Shown in pieces: positions 1 to 4,284 of a stretch of DNA of 6,308 bases (positions are counted from its first letter, which is position 1; every line of letters starts with the position of its first letter). A model generated the notes under the pieces. The model was not told the origin of the DNA, did no database searches, and worked only from the letters and a program-made list of their open reading frames with translations. Both the position numbers and the translations under genes were made by a program. Source of the stretch: Candidatus Competibacteraceae bacterium (GTDB lineage Bacteria > Pseudomonadota > Gammaproteobacteria > Competibacterales > Competibacteraceae); the NCBI GenBank assembly GCA_012032855.1, contig JAAUQA010000209.1, positions 1 through 6,308 on the forward strand, given 5' to 3'.

Positions 1-1
1 C

Positions 2-82
2 AACAACTCGGCCAATAAACTGCCAGGCGAACTGCGCCGGTCATTGAGAATGGATGGAAAGCCCAATGCAGCAACTCCCTAA
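2..82 (+). other. Possible 3' end of an upstream gene (uncertain)
   Basis: Frame 2 is open from the left edge to a TAA at 80-82 and would encode 26 residues ending in DGKPNAATP. If real, this is the C-terminus of an upstream gene overlapping the pyruvate kinase start by 17 to 29 bases. The other two frames stop at 18 and 47, so the upstream gene could equally end there. No family can be recognised from so short a tail, and an open frame of this length is expected by chance. Confidence 0.15.
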
Positions 83-1508
83 ACATAAAACCAAACTGGT
101 TTGCACCATCGGTCCGGCCTCTAATAACCGGGATACTTTGGAGCAAATGATTCTCCGTGGCCTCAATGTGGCGCGTTTGAACTTTGCCCATGGCGATTTC
201 GCCGCTCACCGCAATACCATCGCTACGATACGTGATGCCGCTCGCGCTGTGGGCCGGCGGGTCGCGATTCTGGCCGACCTGCCCGGCCTAAATTCGCCTC
301 GGCAAACTTCACGAAGAACCTTTGGAACTGGCTCAAGGCGACACGCTGGTGTTGAGCTGCCGGGACACGCCGACCGACAGTGCGCATATACCGGTGCAAT
401 TCCCCGCTTTACCGGACATCGTGCGGCCCGATCAGACGATTTATCTCAACGATGGGTTTATCCAGCTCAAAGTCGTTGAAGTCACCGGGAAAGAGGTCCA
501 TTGCCAGGCGCTGGTCGGTGGCCTGCTACGCTCACATAAAGGACTCAATGTACCCGGAGTGGAGTTAGGCATCAGCGCCTTTACCGAAGATGATCGCCGC
601 GGGTTGCAATTCGCTGTGGAAAACGGTGTAGACGCGGTCAGCCAGTCGTTTGTACAAGGCCCTGAAGATATTACCGTGGTGCGGGCCGCCGCAGCGGAAT
701 ATGGCAGAGTGCCTTGTATCTTCGCCAAAATCGAACGGTCGCTGGCCTTGGACAATTATGATGCTATTTTGGAAGTCGCCGACGGCATCATGGTAGCGCG
801 TGGCGATTTAGGGGTGGAAATTCCCTTACATCAGATCGCCGTTATCCAAAAACGCTTGATCCGTAAAGCCAATTTACGGGGCAAACCGGTCATCACCGCT
901 ACCCAGATGTTGGAATCCATGGTGACCAACCGGCGACCAACCCGCGCTGAGGTGACCGATGTCGCCAATGCTATTCTAGACGGCACTGACTGTGTGATGC
1001 TGTCGGAGGAATCGGCCGCCGGTGCTTATCCGTTGGACGCTGTCTCAATGCTCGCCAGCATCGCCCAAGCCACCGAAAGTGAGGGTAGCGGGGAAAAAGT
1101 CAGGGAGACGTTAACTGCCGCGCTGGTGCAGGGAACCATTAATGTCGAAGACTGATCACCCTAAGCGTCCATCAAGCCGTCGAACGTCTGCCCACAGTCG
1201 CTGTCCTGACCCCGACTCATTCCGGTACGACCGCTCGCCGCATCACCCGTTTTCGGTTGCCGGTGTGGATCGTGGCCATGAGCACTCACGAATCGACGTG
1301 CCAGGCGCTGCAGTTTTCCTATGGTGTATACCCGGTGTACGAAACCGACTTTCAAGAAGATTGGGAAAATTACGCCCGGCGTTGGTTGAATCAACAGGGA
1401 GTCACCGAGGGCTTGGCGGTGCTGACGCAGGGGCCTTCTAGCCAACACCGCAGTGGAACCAACGATATGCGGGTGATTGACCTCAGCCAACCGGCGGATA
1501 ATCCCTGA
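54..1508 (+). CDS. pyk: Pyruvate kinase, interrupted by three single-base deletions as read
   Basis: Pyruvate kinase transfers phosphate from phosphoenolpyruvate to ADP, giving pyruvate and ATP, the last step of glycolysis in the cytoplasm. Frame 3 (54-287) carries the N-terminus KTKLVCTIGPAS and NVARLNFAHGD, with substrate-site Arg41. Frame 1 (292-1149) carries the B domain and active site: IFAKIE (Lys226, Glu228), ARGDLGVEIP (Asp252), ITATQMLESM (Thr284) and MLSEESAAGAYP. Frame 3 resumes (1152-1508) with the C-terminal domain, including HSGTTARRITRFR and a final GTNDMRVI. Restoring two bases near 285-294 and one near 1150-1153 gives 485 residues, the usual size. The start is ATG 54 or ATG 66, because TGA at 45-47 blocks anything earlier. 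LPGPK instead of the usual QGPK, and VSQSFV instead of ALSFV, suggest a divergent paralogue. The identity is firm. Whether the breaks are real is unknown. Confidence 0.93.
285..294 (+). other. Frameshift site 1 in pyk (two bases missing)
   Basis: The read sequence GGCCTAAATTCGC should be GGCCCTAAAATTCGC to encode the family motif G-P-K-I-R. One C of a CCC run and one A of an AAAA run appear to be absent, moving the reading from frame 3 to frame 1. Both are homopolymer losses, as seen in error-prone sequencing. Confidence 0.8.
1150..1153 (+). other. Frameshift site 2 in pyk (one base missing)
   Basis: GAACTGATC-like reading at this point stops frame 1 at TGA 1153-1155. Adding one C, so that GACTG becomes GACCTG, continues the protein as VEDLITLSV in frame 3, which is what the family has here. 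Together with site 1 the net loss is three bases, so the gene ends in the frame in which it began. Confidence 0.8.
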
Positions 1509-1516
1509 TTGTCGCC

Positions 1517-2282
1517 ATGACAGCCGTCGCGCACGTGGAATCGGCTCCAACCAGCCCGGATCAGCCTAGCGCGACGCGTTATTTGGATTTGGCCCATATC
1601 GAACAGTCGCTGCGCGAAGTGCAACGGGGATTTTGTGCACATCAATCAAAGCCTGGAAGTCAAACGCGAGGATATGACGGAGGCGCTTATCCTGAATCTG
1701 CTGAGCGCGTACCGATACGTGGATGAACTGGTGGACCGCTTCGACGACCTATTCGCCGATCGAGCGCTGGAAGAACTGCTCGAACTGAACCATCTCGTGT
1801 TGTGCGGCCCGGATTACGATACCCGCATCGAGTACTACAAGCATATCGTGGCGACCCAGGATAAATTCTACAAAAATCTGCATTGGGTCAAAGAGTGGTA
1901 TTACCAGCACAAAAAGGATCCGGTCTACAAACGTGCCGCTGGGGTTTATGTACGGATTCTCTGTCAACCGCAGCTTTTTATCGAGGGTAATCATCGCACC
2001 GGCTCGCTAATTGCCAGCCTGGAACTGTTACGCCACGGCAAACCGCCTTTCGTATTGAACAAGGATAATGCCGTGGCCTATTTCAACCCCTCCTCGGTGA
2101 TCAAGTGGAAAAACCGCATGAATTACATGGATCGAACTTTCCATATTCCGGGTTTAAAAAAGAAATTCGGCAAGTTTCTCGAAAAAACGCGGATCAAGGC
2201 TATTTGCTGCCTAAACCCCTCGCGGTGGTCTAATATCGACCTGGACAGCGTTATCAAGACACGCCGTGAAACCTCCCTGTAG
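1517..2282 (+). CDS. Fic-like protein with non-canonical active-site motif, one frameshift as read
   Basis: Fic (FIDO-fold) proteins usually transfer AMP or another phosphate-containing group onto a protein. Frame 2 gives the first 39 residues from ATG 1517, and frame 3 from about 1635 gives the remaining 215. Removing one extra base near 1626-1634 joins them into 254 residues. The only recognisable motif is at residues 152-163: Q-L-F-I-E-G-N-H-R-T-G-S, against the canonical H-P-F-x-E-G-N-G-R-x-x-R. Phe, Glu, Gly, Asn and the first Arg are kept. The catalytic His is Gln (CAG, 1971-1973), the Gly before Arg is His, and the last Arg is Ser. No inhibitory S-x-x-x-E-G/N helix and no signal peptide or membrane segment is seen. 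The C-terminal 60 residues are rich in Lys and Arg. It starts 8 bases after pyk, so cotranscription is likely, but no strong ribosome site precedes it. Assignment to Fic rests on one motif, and the function is unknown. Confidence 0.65.
1626..1634 (+). other. Frameshift site in the Fic-like gene (one extra base)
   Basis: The run GGGGATTTT carries one base too many. Deleting a T gives QRGFVHINQSLE, and deleting a G gives QRDFVHINQSLE. Either joins frame 2 upstream to frame 3 downstream. Alternatively translation could start afresh at GTG 1635, but that would discard a coding-like 39-residue N-terminus with an ATG well placed after pyk. Confidence 0.6.
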
Positions 2283-2288
2283 GCTCGA

Positions 2289-2308
2289 CTGCGGTATTCC
2301 TCCCGCAG
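2289..2308 (+). terminator. Perfect 6-bp hairpin just after the Fic-like gene
   Basis: CTGCGG (2289-2294) pairs exactly with CCGCAG (2303-2308) around an 8-base loop, starting 7 bases after the TAG stop. No run of T follows, so this is not a textbook intrinsic terminator. It may instead protect the 3' end of the transcript or be incidental. Confidence 0.3.
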
Positions 2309-2346
2309 ACGGTCTTGCTAATCGCATCCAGGTCGATAGTGTGCCG

Positions 2347-2376
2347 ATCCGGTATACACGGGTGTTCGGATGTTTT
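2347..2376 (+). terminator. Possible intrinsic terminator ahead of mtnB
   Basis: ATCCG (2347-2351) pairs with CGGAT (2367-2371). Inside it ACAC (2356-2359) can pair with GTGT (2362-2365), although the 2-base loop makes that inner pairing strained. TGTTTT follows at 2371-2376. The stem is short and the T run modest. It could end the pyk/Fic-like transcript or attenuate read-through into mtnB. Confidence 0.3.
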
Positions 2377-2414
2377 AGAGTATCGGCCCTTGTTGTGTAG
2401 GGGATGAGTAACTG

Positions 2415-3026
2415 ATGATCATGGCTGCGGATTTCTCCCATCAAGCCCAACAACTGATACAGGCCGGGCGGTTCTTTTTTGAGCGCGGTTGGGTGCCGGC
2501 AACCAGCGGCAATTTTTCGACTCGGTTGCAGGATGGCCGCATCGCCATTACCGTATCCGGGCGTCATAAAGGGTTGCTTGAAGAAGCCGACATCATGCTG
2601 GTAGACAGCCGAGGTCAATCCCTTGATGGCAAGAGACCCTCTGCTGAAACACCCTTGCACACTGTGTTGTACCGTCGCGACCCGGCAATCAACGCAGTTC
2701 TGCACACCCACTCGGTCAACGCCACGGTTCTGTCCCGCTTGGGCGGCACGGAATTACGGTTGCAGGACTACGAGGTCTTGAAAGCATTCCCGGACATCGA
2801 CAGTCATGAATGCAAAGTTGTGGTGCCGATTTTCCCTAACGATCAGAATATCGACCGGCTCGCCGACCAAGTGGCGGCTTATTGGGACGAACATCCGCTG
2901 CAGGGCTATCTGATCGCCGGACACGGCTTTTATACCTGGGGAAACTCCGTGGGGGATGCCCGGCGACATATCGAAGCGTTCGAGTTCTTGTTCGATTGCG
3001 AACTATTAATGCGGAGGTTAGGCTAA
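2415..3026 (+). CDS. mtnB: Methylthioribulose-1-phosphate dehydratase
   Basis: MtnB removes water from 5-methylthioribulose-1-phosphate to give 2,3-diketo-5-methylthiopentyl-1-phosphate in the cytoplasmic methionine salvage pathway. The 203-residue protein is a zinc-dependent class II aldolase-fold enzyme of normal length. Visible motifs are ATSGNFS (29-35), SGRHKG (48-53), SAETPLH (76-82), the metal motif HTHS (His97, His99) and AGHGFYTWG (third metal His170). Glu120 in LQDYE aligns by position with the catalytic Glu139 of human APIP. AGGGG at 2399-2403 supports ATG 2415; ATG 2421, two codons later, is an alternative. The TAA stop shares its last A with the mtnD ATG. The strict motif match separates it from fuculose-phosphate aldolase and the AraD epimerase, and the mtnD and mtnC neighbours confirm the pathway. 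Confidence 0.95.
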   Translation: MIMAADFSHQAQQLIQAGRFFFERGWVPATSGNFSTRLQDGRIAITVSGRHKGLLEEADIMLVDSRGQSLDGKRPSAETPLHTVLYRRDPAINAVLHTHSVNATVLSRLGGTELRLQDYEVLKAFPDIDSHECKVVVPIFPNDQNIDRLADQVAAYWDEHPLQGYLIAGHGFYTWGNSVGDARRHIEAFEFLFDCELLMRRLG

Positions 3027-3028
3027 TG
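3013..3028 (+). promoter_or_regulatory. mtnD ribosome site and TAATG stop-start overlap
   Basis: GGAGG at 3013-3017 lies inside the last codons of mtnB, 8 bases before ATG 3026-3028. The mtnB stop TAA (3024-3026) overlaps that ATG by one base. This fixes the mtnD start here rather than at an upstream in-frame codon near 2882, and indicates translational coupling. Confidence 0.85.
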
Positions 3029-3568
3029 AGCGAATTAAAGATTTACCGCGACGACGATCCGACCACGGCGCAAACCCATACCGAGTACCACGCCATTGCT
3101 CGGGAATTGGATGCCATTGGCGTGTTGTTTGAGCGTTGGACTGCAGATCGCGAACTGAGCGAGCGGGCTGAACAGGATGAAGTGCTCTCCGCCTATCGTG
3201 AACCGGTCGATCGGCTGATGCAGCAATATCAGTTCCAGGCCGCCGATGTGATAAGCCTCAAACCCGACCATCCCGATAAAAACACCTTGCGCGCTAAATT
3301 CCTGGATGAACACATCCACAGCGATCACGAGGTGCGTTTTTTCGTTGATGGGCGGGGGCTGTTCTATATCCATACAGATGGCAAGGTGTGCGCCGTACTG
3401 TGTGAGAAAGGCGATTTGATCAGCGTACCGGCTAACACGACGCATTGGTTCGACATGGGGCCGCAACCGGATTTCAAGTGCATCCGATTGTTCACCTCGC
3501 CGGAAGGCTGGGTAGCGAATTTCACCGGTAGCGACATCGCCGGTCGGTTTCCGCGGCTGGGAGATTAA
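3026..3568 (+). CDS. mtnD: Acireductone dioxygenase
   Basis: MtnD oxidises acireductone (1,2-dihydroxy-3-keto-5-methylthiopentene). In this family the Fe form yields formate plus 2-keto-4-methylthiobutyrate, the methionine precursor, and the Ni form yields methylthiopropionate, CO and formate. The 180-residue cupin matches the usual bacterial length. The metal ligands are His96, His98 and Glu102 in EHIHSDHEVRFF, and His140 in PANTTHWFD, the same numbers as in the Klebsiella enzyme. The sequence does not tell which metal is bound. A longer reading from about 2882 would overlap mtnB deeply and lacks family similarity, so ATG 3026 is chosen. It is the middle gene of the operon and acts after MtnC in the pathway. 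Confidence 0.96.
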   Translation: MSELKIYRDDDPTTAQTHTEYHAIARELDAIGVLFERWTADRELSERAEQDEVLSAYREPVDRLMQQYQFQAADVISLKPDHPDKNTLRAKFLDEHIHSDHEVRFFVDGRGLFYIHTDGKVCAVLCEKGDLISVPANTTHWFDMGPQPDFKCIRLFTSPEGWVANFTGSDIAGRFPRLGD

Positions 3569-3573
3569 GCATG
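3559..3573 (+). promoter_or_regulatory. mtnC ribosome site
   Basis: GGGAG at 3559-3563 sits in the last codons of mtnD, 7 bases before ATG 3571. It supports this start and coupled translation with mtnD, whose TAA ends 2 bases earlier. Confidence 0.7.
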
Positions 3574-4245
3574 GTGCGGGTGATCCTCACCGACATCGAA
3601 GGGACTACCTCGTCGCTGTCTTTTGTCAAAAAGGTGCTGTTTCCTTACGCGCGGGAGCATCTACCCGAATTCGTTCACACCCAGGGTGCTCAACCGGCTG
3701 TCGCACAAATGCTTGAACAAGCCCGCGCGGAAGCAGGCGCTGCGTTGAGTGAACAAGCGTTAATTGATCAACTCATCGCTTGGATTGATGCCGATCGCAA
3801 GGTGACGCCCTTAAAAGCCTTGCAAGGTCTGATTTGGGAAGAGGGCTACCGACGAGGGGATTTCACCGGCCATGTCTATGAGGATGCCGCCCGCTGTCTC
3901 CGCACTTGGCAGGCGCGCGGCATTGCATTATATGTGTATTCTTCCGGTTCAGTGCAGGCTCAGCAGTTGTTGTTTGCACACACTGATTACGGCGATTTGG
4001 CACCGTTATTCTCCGGCTATTTCGACACTGTGATCGGCCACAAACAAGAAATTCCGTCTTATCGAGCTATCGCCAATGAGATCGGCCTGGCACCGCAAGA
4101 TATGCTGTTTCTTTCCGATACCAGCGCAGAATTGAACGCCGCCCGGGCAGCCGGCATGCAAACATGGCAATTAGTCCGCCACGGCACCCTGGATACCGAA
4201 CCCACTCACCCACAGGCACGGAATTTCGATGCGATCCGCTGGTGA
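3571..4245 (+). CDS. mtnC: Enolase-phosphatase E1 (acireductone synthase)
   Basis: MtnC is a bifunctional HAD-superfamily enzyme. It enolises 2,3-diketo-5-methylthiopentyl-1-phosphate and then removes the phosphate, giving acireductone, the substrate of MtnD. It links the products of its two operon partners. The 224-residue protein is of normal size. HAD motif I is ILTDIEGTTSS, with nucleophile Asp8 and, in the usual second-Asp position, Glu10, as is characteristic of E1. Motif II is YSSGSVQAQ (Ser124-Ser125), motif III includes Lys158 in GHKQEIPSY, and motif IV is FLSDTSAELNAA (Asp183). A cap region lies between motifs I and II. It ends 39 bases from the convergent kinase gene. Nothing looks broken. 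mtnA and an mtnE-type aminotransferase, needed to complete the pathway, are not in the window. Confidence 0.96.
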   Translation: MVRVILTDIEGTTSSLSFVKKVLFPYAREHLPEFVHTQGAQPAVAQMLEQARAEAGAALSEQALIDQLIAWIDADRKVTPLKALQGLIWEEGYRRGDFTGHVYEDAARCLRTWQARGIALYVYSSGSVQAQQLLFAHTDYGDLAPLFSGYFDTVIGHKQEIPSYRAIANEIGLAPQDMLFLSDTSAELNAARAAGMQTWQLVRHGTLDTEPTHPQARNFDAIRW

Positions 4246-4284
4246 AACGACTATCGCCTAGCTGAGTTTTGCGAAAGGCTGCTG
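4246..4284. other. Convergent intergenic gap with no clear terminator
   Basis: These 39 bases separate the ends of mtnC (plus strand) and the hybrid kinase (minus strand). The best pairing is a 4-bp GCCT/AGGC stem with a 16-base loop, too weak to call a bidirectional terminator. Transcripts may run into each other here. Confidence 0.4.

Larger units (their letters stand above)
2283..2414 (+). promoter_or_regulatory. Intergenic region expected to hold the mtnB promoter
   Basis: This 132-base gap separates the Fic-like gene from the mtn block and holds the two hairpins listed separately. A TATACA at 2353-2358 resembles a -10 box, but no good -35 box lies 16 to 18 bases upstream. TTGCTA at 2315-2320 is too far away. 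I see no SAM riboswitch architecture. AGGGG at 2399-2403 is a reasonable ribosome site for ATG 2415, 11 bases away. Promoter placement is a guess. Confidence 0.3.

Noticed and set aside
1161..1645. Minus-strand open frames opposite the end of pyk and the start of the Fic-like gene
   Set aside because: They are shadows of the plus-strand genes and show no motifs. The plus-strand frames, once repaired, encode a clear pyruvate kinase C-terminus.
1635..1970. Programmed ribosomal frameshifting as the explanation for the breaks
   Set aside because: Five separate sites, of mixed direction and without a shared slippery sequence or downstream structure, in three unrelated genes make a programmed mechanism improbable.
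2283..2414. SAM riboswitch ahead of the methionine salvage genes
   Set aside because: The region is only 132 bases and I see none of the conserved multi-helix core. Only two simple hairpins are visible.
2882..3025. Extended N-terminus for acireductone dioxygenase
   Set aside because: It would overlap mtnB by about 145 bases and adds a sequence unlike the family. A strong GGAGG site and family length favour ATG 3026.
4246..4284. Bidirectional terminator between mtnC and the kinase
   Set aside because: Only a 4-bp stem with a long loop can be drawn and there is no flanking A/T run.
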